A stretch of DNA of 55,065 bases from Synechococcus sp. (lineage in GTDB: Bacteria > Cyanobacteriota > Cyanobacteriia > PCC-6307 > Cyanobiaceae). A program made the translations under genes and the position numbers. Below the pieces are notes generated by a model that saw only the letters and a list, made by a program, of their open reading frames with translations, had not been told where the DNA came from and ran no database searches. Position 1 is the stretch's first letter; each line of letters begins with the position of its first letter. The DNA lies in NCBI GenBank assembly GCA_012270465.1, contig JAAXIH010000228.1:1-55065 (forward strand). The letters are read 5' to 3'. Shown here piece after piece: positions 37,772-46,869 of the stretch.

Positions 37772-39166
37772 GTGGAGACTTCTCGCCCTGGCCTTGACCT
37801 CGAGACCAACCTCGGCCATCGCCTGCATCAACGCAGCCAAACCGATGCCGTGTTGCCGCGCGATCAGCTGGCGAAGCATGGCTTGCACGCCGATCTGGCC
37901 TACCAGCTCATCCACGACCACCTGATGCTGGATGGCAACGCCATGCTCAATTTGGCGACCTTTGTCGGCACCTGGATGGAGCCAGAAGCGCTGCATCTGA
38001 TGCGCGAGTGCGCCGACAAAAACATGATCGATAAGGACGAATATCCCCAAACCGCCGAGCTGGAGAATCGCTGCCTGCGCATGCTGGCCAGGCTTTGGAA
38101 TGCGCCTGATCCCGAGGCTGCCGTTGGCACCTCCACCACCGGCTCCAGCGAAGCGTGCATGCTGGGCGGCATGGTGTTGCGTTGGCATTGGCGTCAACGC
38201 CGCGCTGCCCAAGGCCTTGATGATCGGCGCCCCAATTTGGTGATGGGCACCAACACCCAGATCTGCTGGGACAAGTTCTGTGCCTACTTCGATGTGGAAG
38301 CGCGCATGGTGCCGATCTCACGCGAGCACCTGCAGATGACCGCTGAAGGCGCGGTGGCGGCTTGCGATGAGAACACCATTGGTGTGGTGGGTGTGCTCGG
38401 CAGCACCTTTGATGGCAGCTATGAGCCGATTGAAGCCATCCAAAAGGAGCTGGATCAGCTGCAACAGCGCACCGGACTCGACATCCCCATCCATGTCGAT
38501 GGTGCCTCCGGTGCCTTTGTGGCGCCGTTTAATTCGCCTGAGCTGCGCTGGGATTTCCGCTTGCCCCGCGTGAAGTCGATCAACACCAGCGGCCATAAAT
38601 ACGGCGGTGTTCTCCCCGGTGTGGGCTGGGTGTTGTGGCGTGAGCAGGCCGATCTGCCCGAGGAGCTGCGCTTCAACGTCAACTACCTCGGCGGCCAGAT
38701 GCCAACGATCGGCATGAACTTCTCCCGGCCTGGAGCCCAGGTGGTGGCGCAGTACTTCAACTTCATTCACCTCGGCCATGGCGGCTACTGCCAGCGCATG
38801 GCTTGCCTGGAGACCACGGCGTCTTACATCGCTGATTCGATTGCAGCGATGGCACCGCTGAAGTTGCTGAGCCATCCCCGCGGGCAGCTCCCGGTGTTTG
38901 CCGTCACGCTCGAGGATTCGGTGGACACCTGGACGGTGTTCCAACTTTCCGAACGCCTGCGCGCGCGGGGTTGGCAAGTTCCCGCCTACACCATGCCGGC
39001 AGCCTGTGAGGATCTGGCCGTGCTGCGCTTTGTGATCCGCGCTGGTTTCACGCGCGATATGGCTGATCTGTTGCTGCGTGATCTCCAGAACGCTGTGGAT
39101 TGGTTCCAACAACTCAGCAGCCCGATGCCCGACCCCAATCCTGAGCATCGGCCCTTCCACCATTGA
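37772..39166 (+). CDS. gadB: Glutamate decarboxylase
   Basis: PLP-dependent decarboxylation of glutamate to GABA. It is 464 aa, the E. coli GadB length. VGTSTTGSSEACMLGGM, PNLVMGTNTQICWDKFCAYF, HVDGASGAFVAPF and the PLP-lysine motif SINTSGHKYGGVLPGVGWV are all intact, as is NYLGGQMPTIGMNFSRP. The stop TGA overlaps the ATG of the MarC gene (TGATG). GAD can feed the cyanobacterial GABA shunt or consume protons at low pH; the calmodulin-binding tail of plant GAD is absent. Confidence 0.97.
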   Translation: METSRPGLDLETNLGHRLHQRSQTDAVLPRDQLAKHGLHADLAYQLIHDHLMLDGNAMLNLATFVGTWMEPEALHLMRECADKNMIDKDEYPQTAELENRCLRMLARLWNAPDPEAAVGTSTTGSSEACMLGGMVLRWHWRQRRAAQGLDDRRPNLVMGTNTQICWDKFCAYFDVEARMVPISREHLQMTAEGAVAACDENTIGVVGVLGSTFDGSYEPIEAIQKELDQLQQRTGLDIPIHVDGASGAFVAPFNSPELRWDFRLPRVKSINTSGHKYGGVLPGVGWVLWREQADLPEELRFNVNYLGGQMPTIGMNFSRPGAQVVAQYFNFIHLGHGGYCQRMACLETTASYIADSIAAMAPLKLLSHPRGQLPVFAVTLEDSVDTWTVFQLSERLRARGWQVPAYTMPAACEDLAVLRFVIRAGFTRDMADLLLRDLQNAVDWFQQLSSPMPDPNPEHRPFHH

Positions 39167-39840
39167 TGGACACCAGTTCGTTTCAGCACTACCTGGTGGG
39201 TCTGCTGGCCATTGGCAACAACGTGTCGGCGTTAGGCGCGTTTCTGCTCCATACCCAGGGCATGCCTCGCGCCAAGGTGAAGCGCTTGATCTTGATGAGC
39301 AGCCTGGCCTGCTTGCTCACCTTGGTGCTGTTCATGTTGGTGGGCACCCGCATCCTCGATTTTTTCGGGATCTCCGTCAGCGCCTTTCAGATCGCTGGCG
39401 GCCTGCTGCTCGGGGGTGTGGGCCTCGAGATGATGAACTCACGCTCGCCATTGCCGGCTGATGGCGAGCCATCGGCTTCCAGCTCGCCGAAGCCCGATCT
39501 CAGTGATGCGCAGTTTTATTCCGCTGCGGTGGTGCCGATCGGCATCCCGCTCACCATCGGTGCTGGCACGCTTTCGGCCGTGGTGCTGTTTGCCGAAACG
39601 GCTTACCGCAATGGCACCTTGCTGAATCTGCTGGCTGCGATTGTGATCTTGGTGCTGGTGAACACCGCCATCTTCCGCTTCAGCAGCCGGATCATGGCTT
39701 GGCTCGGGGAGGTGGGGGTCACGATCTTCATCAAGCTGATGGGCCTGTTCACCCTGGCCATCGGCGTGGAATTTCTCACCAAAGGTCTGGGGGCGATCTA
39801 CCTCAACCTGCGCGATGGGACGCTGGCGTCATTGGGGTAG
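39166..39840 (+). CDS. MarC-family integral membrane protein
   Basis: 224 aa, about six hydrophobic segments, no signal peptide. The family pattern YLVGLLAIGNNVSALGAFL at the start, AFQIAGGLLLGGVGLEMM and AAVVPIGIPLTIGAGTLSAV are diagnostic. MarC members are uncharacterised carrier-like proteins related to LysE/TerC-type exporters. The ATG at 39166 overlaps the gadB stop by one base, which indicates translational coupling. A TTG three bases earlier is the ORF-track start. Confidence 0.92.
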   Translation: MDTSSFQHYLVGLLAIGNNVSALGAFLLHTQGMPRAKVKRLILMSSLACLLTLVLFMLVGTRILDFFGISVSAFQIAGGLLLGGVGLEMMNSRSPLPADGEPSASSSPKPDLSDAQFYSAAVVPIGIPLTIGAGTLSAVVLFAETAYRNGTLLNLLAAIVILVLVNTAIFRFSSRIMAWLGEVGVTIFIKLMGLFTLAIGVEFLTKGLGAIYLNLRDGTLASLG

Positions 39841-41376
39841 GGCCCAGGGATTGAGGCCCAGATCAGCGCCGATGCGGTGGGCGCAGGCAAAGCCACTGAA
39901 GGCCACAGCATTCAGCCCTTGGCCGGGGAAGCAGGAATCGCCAACGCAGTAGAGACCATCAACGCCGGTGCGGTTAAACGGCATCGGCAGCAGGCCTGGA
40001 AGACGCAACGCCGGGATCGGTCCATAGCTGCCTTGGTGGCGGCCCAGGAAGCGGCGATGGCTGCGGGGCGTGCCCACTTCGCGGTGATGAATGCCGCCAC
40101 TGAGGCCAGGTAAGAGCAATGTCTCTAGGCGCTGGATCAAACGGTCGGCATCGGCCTGTTTTTTGGCGTTGTAAGCCTCTGGGCCAAGCCCTTGCCAGTG
40201 CTCCATCGCCGAGGGGGTGAAGCAGTGCAGGATGTGCCGCCCGCTGGGGGCGAGCTCAGGATCCAGCAGGCTTGGCATCGAGACAAAGATCACCCCCTGC
40301 TCGTCTTCCATCGCTTGCCAGTCCTCCAGCAGCAGGTGGTGGCAGTGGAATCCGCTGGGTACCAGTGACGCATCGATGCCCAGATGCAGCGACAGGAATG
40401 ACGGCGAGGCCTTGTAGCGCTTGCGCCAACGGGCTTCCCGCTGGGGGGTGTGATCGGCGTCCACTAGCGGTGCTTTGGCTGAACCCTCACCACTGAAGGT
40501 GTCCCAGCGGGTGGCATTGCTCACCACGCGGCGGGCATGGATCGTTTCGCCACCGGCGAGCTCAACGCCAACGGCTTGGTTGCCGTCCATCAGCACGCGC
40601 GTCACGCGGGCCTTGTAGCGAATCTCGCCGCCGTGGCGCTCGAGGCCGCTCACCAATTTGCGCGCAATCGTGCCAACGCCGCCTTTGGGGTAGTTGATGC
40701 CGCCGGCATGGCGATCGGAAAACACCATGCCGGCATTGATCATCGGGGTGAGATCCGCTGGCATCACCGACCAGCAGAAGCACTCCATGTCAATGAACTG
40801 GAGCAGCTGGGGATCGTTGATGTGCTGGCGGGCCACATCGCCAACGTTGAACGGCAGCCAGCGGGCAAGGCCTAGGCAAGCCAGTGGAGCCCTGAAAAAC
40901 ACCTTGGCGAGGTAGGCCGGATCCTCCAGCGAGAGCAGCGGCATCGCATCGAGGCAGCGGAACACCTGCCAGCAGGTGTCATAGAAGGCGCGGATCCCCT
41001 TGGCTTCATGGGGAAATAGGGCGCTGAGCCGCTCGACAAAGCTCTCGTAATCACGATCCACGGCCACGTTGAGGCCGCCGGGCAGGTGGTATTCCAGCTG
41101 GGCTGGATCGGGGATGGTGTCGCAGTGCTCCCCCACATCAGCCAGGGCCCGGGTGAGCAGGTTGGTGTGACCCTTCTCGCCGAAGCCAAAAATCATCGAG
41201 GCGCCCACATCAAACGTGTAGCCGGCTCGCTTGAAACTGCCGCCGCTGCCTCCAGGAATCAGATAGCGCTCCAGCACCAGCACCTTGGCCCCTTTGGCCG
41301 CCAGTTGGCTGGCGGTGACCAGCCCGCCAATGCCGGCGCCGATCACGATCACGTCCCAATGGGGGCTGCTGCTCAC
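39829..41376 (-). CDS. crtH: Carotenoid (prolycopene) isomerase CrtISO/CrtH
   Basis: FAD flavoprotein that isomerises tetra-cis-lycopene to all-trans-lycopene. It is 515 aa. The dinucleotide motif [20 protein letters not shown] and the [20 protein letters not shown] sequence are typical, with the C-terminal [23 protein letters not shown] motif. It is convergent with MarC (12-bp overlap) and overlaps trmFO by 4 bp, an odd pairing probably due to genome compaction. Confidence 0.94.
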   Translation of the reverse strand: MSSSPHWDVIVIGAGIGGLVTASQLAAKGAKVLVLERYLIPGGSGGSFKRAGYTFDVGASMIFGFGEKGHTNLLTRALADVGEHCDTIPDPAQLEYHLPGGLNVAVDRDYESFVERLSALFPHEAKGIRAFYDTCWQVFRCLDAMPLLSLEDPAYLAKVFFRAPLACLGLARWLPFNVGDVARQHINDPQLLQFIDMECFCWSVMPADLTPMINAGMVFSDRHAGGINYPKGGVGTIARKLVSGLERHGGEIRYKARVTRVLMDGNQAVGVELAGGETIHARRVVSNATRWDTFSGEGSAKAPLVDADHTPQREARWRKRYKASPSFLSLHLGIDASLVPSGFHCHHLLLEDWQAMEDEQGVIFVSMPSLLDPELAPSGRHILHCFTPSAMEHWQGLGPEAYNAKKQADADRLIQRLETLLLPGLSGGIHHREVGTPRSHRRFLGRHQGSYGPIPALRLPGLLPMPFNRTGVDGLYCVGDSCFPGQGLNAVAFSGFACAHRIGADLGLNPWALPQ

Positions 41377-42743
41377 AGGGCCGCTGCAGTGGCTTCGGCG
41401 ACCTTAGGGGCCGAGCCGTAGGGGGCGAGGTCGGCCAGGGCCCGATCGCGGTAGGCCCCATAGCGGCGGCGCTTGTCGCGGATGCGTTCGGGCAGCTCCG
41501 GCAGCAGGCCGAAATTGGGGGGCATCGGTTGGAATTTGCCGCTGGGGGCTTCGCTGATGAAGTGGGTCAAGGCCCCCGCCATGGTGGTGGCCGGTAGGTC
41601 GATGGTGTCTTCGCCGCGGGCGAGCCGGGCGGCGTTGGTGCCGGCGAGCCAGCCCCCAGCGACAGCGGCGGCATAGCCCTCGGTGCCGGTGATCTGCCCT
41701 GCCGCCAGCAGGCTGGGGCGCTGGCGGAATTGCAGGGTTGGCTGGAGCAGCTGGGGGGCCTCCAAGAAGGTGTTGCGGTGCATCACCCCAAAGCGCACAA
41801 AGCTGGCGTTCTCCAGCCCGGGGATGAGCTGTAACACGCGCTTTTGCTCGCCCCACTTGAGGTTGGTCTGGAAGCCCACCAGGTTCCAAAGCCGGCCGTC
41901 TTTGTCCTCCTGGCGGAGCTGCACCACGGCGTAGGCGCGCTTGGCCCGGCGCACATCGCGGTCGTTCACATCCCCCCAGCGCTGGTCCCACAGCCCAATC
42001 GGTTTGAGCGGGCCGTAGCGCATGGTGTCTTCGCCGCGGCGGGCCAACTCCTCAATGGGCAGGCAGCCCTCAAAAAATGTGGCGCTGTCTTTTTCGAAGT
42101 CCTTGAGTTCCGCTTGTTCGGCCGATAGCAGGGCCTCGCGGAAGGCGAGGTACTGCTCCTGATTCATCGGGCAGTTGATGTAGTCCGCATCGCCTTTGTC
42201 GTAGCGACTGGCGCGGAAGGCCACCTCCAGATCGATGCTTTCGCCTTCCACGATGGGGCTGGCGGCATCAAAAAAATGGCAGTCCTCGCGTCCGGTGAAG
42301 GCGCGCAGGTCTTCGGCTAACGGTTCGCTGGTCAGCGGCCCAGTGGCCAGCACCGTGATTTGCTCAGGCTCAGGCAGCCGCTGCTGCTCACGCCGCTCAA
42401 TCGTCACCAGCGGGTGGGCATCGAGCGCTGCTGTGAGTGCGGCGCTGTAGCGGCCGCGATCAACGGCTAAAGCCCCGCCGGCTGGCACGGCGTGGTGATC
42501 AGCAGTGCCGATGACCAGCGAACCCAAACGACGCAGCTCCTCCTGCAGCAGGCCGGCGGCCCGATCGCTGCTCAGAGCTCCAAAACTGTTGCTGCAAACC
42601 AGCTCACCAAATTCGCTGCTGTGGTGCGCTGGGGAGCGGCGCAGCGGCCGCATTTCCACCAAGGTGACCGGGATTCCTGCTTGAGCCACCTGCCAGGCGG
42701 CTTCGGTGCCGGCGAGGCCGGCTCCGATCACCAAAACGTTCAA
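41373..42743 (-). CDS. trmFO: Methylenetetrahydrofolate-tRNA-(uracil-5-)-methyltransferase
   Basis: Folate/FAD-dependent enzyme making ribothymidine at tRNA position 54. It is 456 aa. The Rossmann start [20 protein letters not shown], the cysteine in [15 protein letters not shown], and the catalytic-cysteine segment [14 protein letters not shown] are present. The start is a TTG 4 bp after the psbY stop, so translation is likely coupled to psbY. crtH follows with a 4-bp overlap. Confidence 0.96.
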   Translation of the reverse strand: MNVLVIGAGLAGTEAAWQVAQAGIPVTLVEMRPLRRSPAHHSSEFGELVCSNSFGALSSDRAAGLLQEELRRLGSLVIGTADHHAVPAGGALAVDRGRYSAALTAALDAHPLVTIERREQQRLPEPEQITVLATGPLTSEPLAEDLRAFTGREDCHFFDAASPIVEGESIDLEVAFRASRYDKGDADYINCPMNQEQYLAFREALLSAEQAELKDFEKDSATFFEGCLPIEELARRGEDTMRYGPLKPIGLWDQRWGDVNDRDVRRAKRAYAVVQLRQEDKDGRLWNLVGFQTNLKWGEQKRVLQLIPGLENASFVRFGVMHRNTFLEAPQLLQPTLQFRQRPSLLAAGQITGTEGYAAAVAGGWLAGTNAARLARGEDTIDLPATTMAGALTHFISEAPSGKFQPMPPNFGLLPELPERIRDKRRRYGAYRDRALADLAPYGSAPKVAEATAAAL

Positions 42744-42747
42744 CGGC

Positions 42748-42870
42748 TCAACCGCGTGCTCTCTTCAGCATGAGCTGCAGCTGGCCCACGGCGGCACGAC
42801 CGATGTTGAAACCAGCCCAGCCCACAGCCAGCAGGACCGGGGTGGCGACCAGGACGAGCCGGAGATCCAT
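42748..42870 (-). CDS. psbY: Photosystem II protein Y
   Basis: 40-aa single-helix PSII subunit, too short for the ORF track. It reads [20 protein letters not shown] then [20 protein letters not shown]. The MD-x-R-x3-V start, P-V-L-L-A-x-G-W-A helix core and basic tail match PsbY of cyanobacteria. PsbY associates with cytochrome b559. It is directly upstream of trmFO. Confidence 0.88.
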   Translation of the reverse strand: MDLRLVLVATPVLLAVGWAGFNIGRAAVGQLQLMLKRARG

Positions 42871-42959
42871 GGGCTAGCAGCACAAAACGGCGCTGATCCT
42901 ACGGAATAATCCGCTTGTGCTGGAAGGCCTTTTGCCTTTTGCAGTAATTCGCTGTGCGC

Positions 42960-43460
42960 TCAGCCCAGCGCAGCGTGCTGCTCGGCGAGCTGGCGGTAGT
43001 GCCGGGCATGGCTGCGTTGCCCGGCCACCGCTTCACTACTGAGTTCTCGTTTGACCGCTGCCGGTGCACCCATCACCAGGGCCCCGGCCGGCACATCTTT
43101 GGTGACGACAGCTCCGGCAGCCACCAGGGCGCCTGGTCCCACGCTGACGCCATTGAGAACGATGGCGCCGATGCCGATCAGGCAGCCATCGCCGAGGGTC
43201 GCGCCGTGGATCACTGCCCGGTGGCCGATGGTCACATCGCGGCCAATCAGCACTGGCTCACCTGGATCGCCATGGAGCACGGCGCCATCTTGAACATTGC
43301 TGCCTTCGCCGATGCGGATGCTGGCGAGGTCCCCGCGGGCCACCGCGGTGGGCCAGAGACTGGCACCTGCATCGAGCTGAACATCCCCAATCACCACAGC
43401 GCTTGGTGCCACCCAGGCAGCGTTGCTGAGGTTCGGCTGAGGCCAGGGGGCAGAGCTCAT
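42960..43460 (-). CDS. Gamma-class carbonic anhydrase family protein
   Basis: 166-aa left-handed beta-helix with hexapeptide repeats. Zinc-site histidines are in GAVLHGD and [13 protein letters not shown], the three-His pattern of the family. The ATG at 43460 is chosen, because the ORF-track extension would read through the opposite-strand tRNA-Lys gene. Homologues include CamH-like and transferase-like members, so enzymatic activity is not certain. Confidence 0.9.
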   Translation of the reverse strand: MSSAPWPQPNLSNAAWVAPSAVVIGDVQLDAGASLWPTAVARGDLASIRIGEGSNVQDGAVLHGDPGEPVLIGRDVTIGHRAVIHGATLGDGCLIGIGAIVLNGVSVGPGALVAAGAVVTKDVPAGALVMGAPAAVKRELSSEAVAGQRSHARHYRQLAEQHAALG

Positions 43461-43510
43461 GGGGCTGGGGTGGTGCGCGTGATAATTTTCGGTTTCGCCC
43501 TTCGGGGCAT

Positions 43511-43582
43511 GGGTCGCTAGCTCAGCGGTAGAGCATCCGGCTTTTAACCGGCTGGTCCTGAGTTCGAATCTCAGGCGACCCA
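43511..43582 (+). tRNA. tRNA-Lys(TTT)
   Basis: 72-nt cloverleaf without encoded CCA. The acceptor GGGTCGC pairs with GCGACCC, the D arm is GCTC-AGCGGTA-GAGC, and the anticodon loop CTTTTAA gives anticodon TTT. The T arm is CTGAG-TTCGAAT-CTCAG. The first anticodon-stem pair is a T-C mismatch, the only irregularity seen. Confidence 0.95.
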
Positions 43583-43595
43583 TAAATTTATTGAT

Positions 43596-44720
43596 GTGAT
43601 CGAGGTCGACCTCGCCATTGTTGGAGCCGGCCTAGCCGGTTGCGCCCTCACCCATTGTTTGGGGCGGAGCGGTTTTGCTGGCCGCACCCTGCTGATCGAA
43701 GCGGGCCGTGGACCGGGCGGCCGCGCCTCCAGCCGCAGGCACCGCGGTGATCCGAATTGGCGGCTTGACCATGGAGCTCCAGCGCTGAATTTCACTGCCG
43801 CACCGCAAGGTGCGCTGGCTGAGCTGTTGCAGCCCCTGTTGGATCAAGGGGTGTTGGTGAAGGAGCAGCGTCCGCTGGTTTGGCTGGATGGCGAGGCCCA
43901 GCGGATCGATGGGCCGCCCCAGGGGCTCAGTTATGCAGGGGCGCCCGCCATGGCGAGCCTCGCGGAAGCTTTGCTGGCCCAGGCTCCTGAGCGTCACCAG
44001 AGTGTGTTTGGTTGTCGCCTGCGCTCGCTTGAGTACAGCTCAGGTCGCTGGCAGCTGGCCAACACCGAGCGCACGGAGCTGTTTGCAGCCCAACGTCTCG
44101 TGCTCACTGGCACGCTGCTGGCCCATCCCCGTTCGCTGGCGATGCTGGCTTGGGGAGAACCGCCACTGCGCTCAGCGGTGCCGAGCGGCGCTGATCCTCA
44201 GCTGGATGCTGCTTTGCAGGCGATTGCTCGGATTGAGGCCAGTGTGCGCTGGAACTTGATGCTGGCCTTGCCAGCTGCCGAAATCAGGGATCTTCCGCGC
44301 CAGATCCTGTTGAACCCAGCCGCGCAAGAGCGTTGGGCCATTGAGCGCTTGGTGCTGCAACCCCAAAGCGATGGCCGCTTGGGGCTGGTGGTGCATGGCC
44401 TCGATGATGGCCAGAGCATCACGCCAGAGAGCCAGCCCGTTCTGCTGCGCCATCACGAGCAACGTTTGCGCTCTGCCTTGCCGGAGGTGTTGCGTGCATG
44501 GCCTGAGCTGCAACGCGCCCTTGAGCAGGCCGAGTCCCATGGGGTGATGCGCTGGGGTGCTGCGGTGCCAACAGCGGGTGGATTGCCACCGGAGTTGCAG
44601 TGGTGTTCCAAGAGTGCGGTTGGATTTGCAGGTGATTGGATCAAGGGCCCTGGTTATGGCTGCGGCGAAGGTGCATTGCGCAGTGCCATGGCATTAGCTG
44701 AGCAGCTCAAGTTGGCCTGA
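43596..44720 (+). CDS. Renalase-like NAD(P)/FAD-dependent oxidoreductase
   Basis: 374 aa. The FAD Rossmann motif [20 protein letters not shown] is at the start. [20 protein letters not shown] resembles the GGR-x-S-T-R motif of renalase-type flavoproteins, and the C-terminal [18 protein letters not shown] holds the second FAD contact and substrate-side helix. Substrate unknown. The start is a GTG 14 bp after tRNA-Lys. Confidence 0.88.
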   Translation: MIEVDLAIVGAGLAGCALTHCLGRSGFAGRTLLIEAGRGPGGRASSRRHRGDPNWRLDHGAPALNFTAAPQGALAELLQPLLDQGVLVKEQRPLVWLDGEAQRIDGPPQGLSYAGAPAMASLAEALLAQAPERHQSVFGCRLRSLEYSSGRWQLANTERTELFAAQRLVLTGTLLAHPRSLAMLAWGEPPLRSAVPSGADPQLDAALQAIARIEASVRWNLMLALPAAEIRDLPRQILLNPAAQERWAIERLVLQPQSDGRLGLVVHGLDDGQSITPESQPVLLRHHEQRLRSALPEVLRAWPELQRALEQAESHGVMRWGAAVPTAGGLPPELQWCSKSAVGFAGDWIKGPGYGCGEGALRSAMALAEQLKLA

Positions 44721-45013
44721 TTGTGAGTATTTCCTCTGGCCAATAATTAATTCAATCTGAGCCTGGGTCCGGCTGGTCTTATTTGGCTACCTTGAAATTA
44801 AATTCGATTGCTTCCAATGGCTTGGCTGCATTTGATGTGTGTTCCTTTCGTGCTCACTTATCTGATGCAGCCCGCCCGTTTGCCTGGCGGATCCCACGGC
44901 CATCGCAGCGTGGTTCAGCGCCATGGCAGGGAGCAAGGGGCCTGGCAGCAACCCATTGGTTTGCTTTGAAGCTGTGCTGCGTGGAGGCTCTCAGCTAGTG
45001 TGTGAGCTCCCAA
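44721..45013. other. 293-bp gap before tRNA-Pro
   Basis: Only a 71-codon ORF with a TTG start (44783-44998) is visible. It has no motif and no ribosome-binding site, so I treat it as non-coding. The region must contain the promoter for tRNA-Pro. It is locally AT-richer near 44730-44800. Confidence 0.4.
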
Positions 45014-45087
45014 CGGGGCGTAGCTCAGCTTGGTAGAGCGCCGTCTTTGGGAGGCGGATGCCGTAGGTTCGAATCCTATCGCCCCGA
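45014..45087 (+). tRNA. tRNA-Pro(TGG)
   Basis: 74-nt cloverleaf without encoded CCA. The acceptor CGGGGCG pairs with CGCCCCG, the D arm is GCTC-AGCTTGGTA-GAGC, and the anticodon loop TTTGGGA gives TGG. The T arm is GTAGG-TTCGAAT-CCTAT. A strong terminator follows 6 bp downstream. Confidence 0.97.
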
Positions 45088-45093
45088 TGGATC

Positions 45094-45123
45094 AAAAGGA
45101 GCTGCAATTGCAGCTCCTTTTTT
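45094..45123 (+). terminator. Perfect palindromic terminator after tRNA-Pro
   Basis: AAAAGGAGCTGC and its exact complement flank a very small AATT centre, with the T-run of the 3' arm. It terminates the tRNA-Pro transcript. Because of the leading A-run it can also work in the opposite direction, for the minus-strand gene that ends at 45164. Confidence 0.9.
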
Positions 45124-45163
45124 AATGCCTGATCACTGAACTTCCAGCAGCTGAGGAAGTGAT

Positions 45164-45310
45164 TTAGTCGGCATCTTTGGCTTCAACATCAATCACGCTT
45201 TGACTGGCTGGCGTTTCATCCTGCTGTGATGCCTGAAGCTGGCGGCTGATCAGCTTCCAGAGCGTGACGGCCAAATAAACCAGCAGGCTGAGATAGAGCA
45301 AGCGAATCAT
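45164..45310 (-). CDS. Single-helix small membrane protein
   Basis: 48 aa, below the ORF-track cutoff. It reads MIRLLYLSLLVYLAVTLWKL then a polar acidic tail ending DVEAKDAD. The GAGGA sequence 5 nt upstream of the ATG is a good ribosome-binding site. No family recognised. It is the last of three consecutive minus-strand small genes. Confidence 0.6.
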   Translation of the reverse strand: MIRLLYLSLLVYLAVTLWKLISRQLQASQQDETPASQSVIDVEAKDAD

Positions 45311-45320
45311 GGGTCCTCAG

Positions 45321-45404
45321 CTAGATGTGGCCGGCCCTAAGCCAAAACCATCCCTGCAGGGCGGCCAGGATGGCGATCAGGCTCCAGAAGACTTTGGGGT
45401 TCAC
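45321..45404 (-). CDS. Possible 27-aa membrane microprotein
   Basis: GTG start. It reads MNPKVFWSLIAILAALQGWF then WLRAGHI. The hydrophobic span could be one short transmembrane helix. It lies between the zinc-ribbon gene (21 bp upstream) and the 48-aa membrane protein (10 bp downstream), so operon spacing supports it. The ribosome-binding site is weak. Confidence 0.35.
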   Translation of the reverse strand: MNPKVFWSLIAILAALQGWFWLRAGHI

Positions 45405-45425
45405 AGGGCTGGGGAGTGGGGTGCG

Positions 45426-45635
45426 TTAAATCGCTCTGCTGCGCCTCCATGGTCGCTTGAGCCAGCCCCAGCGCCGCGATTGCGGCAGCGGTTGGTCAGC
45501 TTTTTTGACTTTGGCGGAAGCTTCTTGGCGTTGGTTGAGGCAGCTGGGGCAGATCGTTTCCAGGCCTACAAAGGTTGCTGCGTGGCTTGCGATCTGCACG
45601 CGAGCTCCGCAGCTGGAGCAAATCACGTTCTTCAT
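45426..45635 (-). CDS. Small zinc-ribbon protein
   Basis: 69 aa. Two CxxC knuckles, ICSSCGARVQI and ICPSCLNQRQE, separated by about 21 residues, form a zinc ribbon. A very basic tail follows (SRRWGWLKRPWRRSR), suggesting nucleic-acid contact. The plus-strand ORF on the same DNA (45309-45662) is a shadow. It is the first of three small minus-strand genes. Confidence 0.7.
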   Translation of the reverse strand: MKNVICSSCGARVQIASHAATFVGLETICPSCLNQRQEASAKVKKADQPLPQSRRWGWLKRPWRRSRAI

Positions 45636-45676
45636 TCCCCAGCTCTAGCCCAACAGCCTTGAACTGGGTAGGGGAT

Positions 45677-46321
45677 TTATTCGTTGCAGGGTCCGTCGCT
45701 GTTGACAACGACCTCATCGCCCAGCTTCACGCTCTTGAGCAGGGTGCCCATTGTGGCGTCATCAACATTGATGCAACCACCGGTCACCCGTTGGCCCACA
45801 CGGCTTTTGTCGTTGGTGCCGTGGATCGCGAAGCTGTACCAGCGGAACTTGCCGTCGTACTCGTTGAACTTGAACGGCTGCTCGGTGTCGCTCAAGGGTT
45901 CCAGGCTGATGTAGCCATTGCCGTACTCGCCGGTTTCACCATCGCCTTTGAAGTCGATGGCGCTCATGTTTTTGAACAGGTTCTCTTTGAGGTAGGCCTT
46001 TGATTTACCGGATTGCTTGATCAAGGCAGGGTCCATCTCAAAGCGGTCGGGGGTCAAGATCGCGTTGACCTTGAAGGTGCCCAAGGGGGTTTCGCCTTCT
46101 CGGAAGCTCGTGTCCGCGCAAGCGATGCCGTAGCGGCCGTAGCCCACCTGGAAACTCACAGGGGCTGGTTTGGTTTGGAGGGTGCCCTCGCTTTTGGCTG
46201 GATCAGCCGCATCGAGCTCGATGCTGATGGTGGGTTGAGCTGGGCCGTTGCTTTGGATGACGCCACAGGCGCTCAACCCCAGCAGTGCCACCAGCCCAAC
46301 GGGCAGCAATCCAACGCGCAT
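45677..46321 (-). CDS. L,D-transpeptidase (YkuD) lipoprotein
   Basis: 214 aa from the ATG at 46321, which opens a lipoprotein signal peptide (VGLLPVGLVALLGLSACG; lipobox LSAC). The YkuD active site is FAIHGTNDKSRVGQRVTGGC followed by INV, with catalytic His and Cys. These enzymes form 3-3 peptidoglycan cross-links or attach proteins. A terminator-like hairpin lies 54 bp upstream in its leader. Confidence 0.9.
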   Translation of the reverse strand: MRVGLLPVGLVALLGLSACGVIQSNGPAQPTISIELDAADPAKSEGTLQTKPAPVSFQVGYGRYGIACADTSFREGETPLGTFKVNAILTPDRFEMDPALIKQSGKSKAYLKENLFKNMSAIDFKGDGETGEYGNGYISLEPLSDTEQPFKFNEYDGKFRWYSFAIHGTNDKSRVGQRVTGGCINVDDATMGTLLKSVKLGDEVVVNSDGPCNE

Positions 46322-46374
46322 GGCCGCGCCCACGTCACTGATTTCATGATGGCGAGATTGTTTGTTGGCGACAT

Positions 46375-46400
46375 AAAAAAAGTGCAAGCAGAGCGCTTGC
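46375..46400 (-). terminator. Terminator-like hairpin in L,D-transpeptidase leader
   Basis: On the minus strand GCAAGC-gctct-GCTTGC is followed by ACTTTTTTT. A second stem, GCCGC...GCGGC, precedes it directly. No minus-strand gene ends here, so it is either a leader attenuator for the transpeptidase or the end of a short minus-strand RNA. Confidence 0.55.
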
Positions 46401-46420
46401 CGCCAGCCTTTCTAGCGGCT

Positions 46421-46434
46421 AGTACGTACGTACT
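46421..46434. promoter_or_regulatory. Perfect 14-bp palindrome between divergent genes
   Basis: AGTACGTACGTACT is an exact inverted repeat, placed 15 bp before the plus-strand Cys-rich gene and upstream of the transpeptidase hairpin. It is a candidate operator for a dimeric regulator. No regulator is identified. Confidence 0.35.
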
Positions 46435-46448
46435 GAATAGTTGTGGTG

Positions 46449-46685
46449 ATGGGCAGCGAGTCTTGGAGCTATTTGGAGCCAACCGAGCTCAGGCGCTCCC
46501 GTTGCAGCCGCGTCTGCATCACTTGCCAGCACTTTCGCTTCAGCGTTGATGGCGAGGGTCACACGGTGCTGGCTTGCGGTTGGAAGCAACGGCTGATCGT
46601 CAGTGGTGATCACCTCACCAGGCGTTGTGATCAGTGGTTGGTGCGCCGGGAGCTGGAGCAGGGGTGGTGCCCGGAGGTGGCGTGA
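46449..46685 (+). CDS. Small cysteine-rich hypothetical protein
   Basis: 78 aa from the ATG at 46449. Cysteines lie in SRVCITCQHFRFS, VLACGWKQRL and TRRCDQWLVRRELEQGWCPE. The CxTCQHF...C...HLTxRCxxW arrangement looks like a small metal-binding module recurring in picocyanobacteria, by my recollection. Function unknown. It is followed by two more small plus-strand genes. Confidence 0.65.
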   Translation: MGSESWSYLEPTELRRSRCSRVCITCQHFRFSVDGEGHTVLACGWKQRLIVSGDHLTRRCDQWLVRRELEQGWCPEVA

Positions 46686-46716
46686 GCTCTATAACCAGGC
46701 CAGAGCCCGTGGGCTG

Positions 46717-46863
46717 ATGCCACTGCTGGATCTCTTGAGTGGAGTGTTGAGCTGGCTGTTGGGTTTGCCGGCCCTCTTGGCCGGGCTGTATGCCCTGGTG
46801 GCTGTGCTGAAGCCTGTCCTGTTGATCCTGTTTGGCCTGGCGCTGTTTCTCCTGATCGAGTGA
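46717..46863 (+). CDS. Small hydrophobic membrane protein
   Basis: 48 aa from the ATG at 46717; the ORF-track start runs through the previous gene. It is almost entirely hydrophobic (LLSGVLSWLLGLPALLAGLY, then VLLILFGLALFLLIE) and fits a hairpin of two helices. No family recognised. 6 bp separate it from the next gene. Confidence 0.55.
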   Translation: MPLLDLLSGVLSWLLGLPALLAGLYALVAVLKPVLLILFGLALFLLIE

Positions 46864-46869
46864 GTCAGC

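Noticed and set aside
42960-43583. Long N-terminal extension of the carbonic-anhydrase-like gene
   Set aside because: It would be translated antisense to tRNA-Lys; the ATG at 43460 gives the normal family length.
44783-44998. 71-codon plus ORF
   Set aside because: TTG start, no ribosome-binding site, biased composition and no motif; more likely intergenic.
45309-45662. 117-codon plus ORF over the zinc-ribbon gene
   Set aside because: The opposite strand encodes clear CxxC knuckles and a plausible small gene; this frame has no motif.
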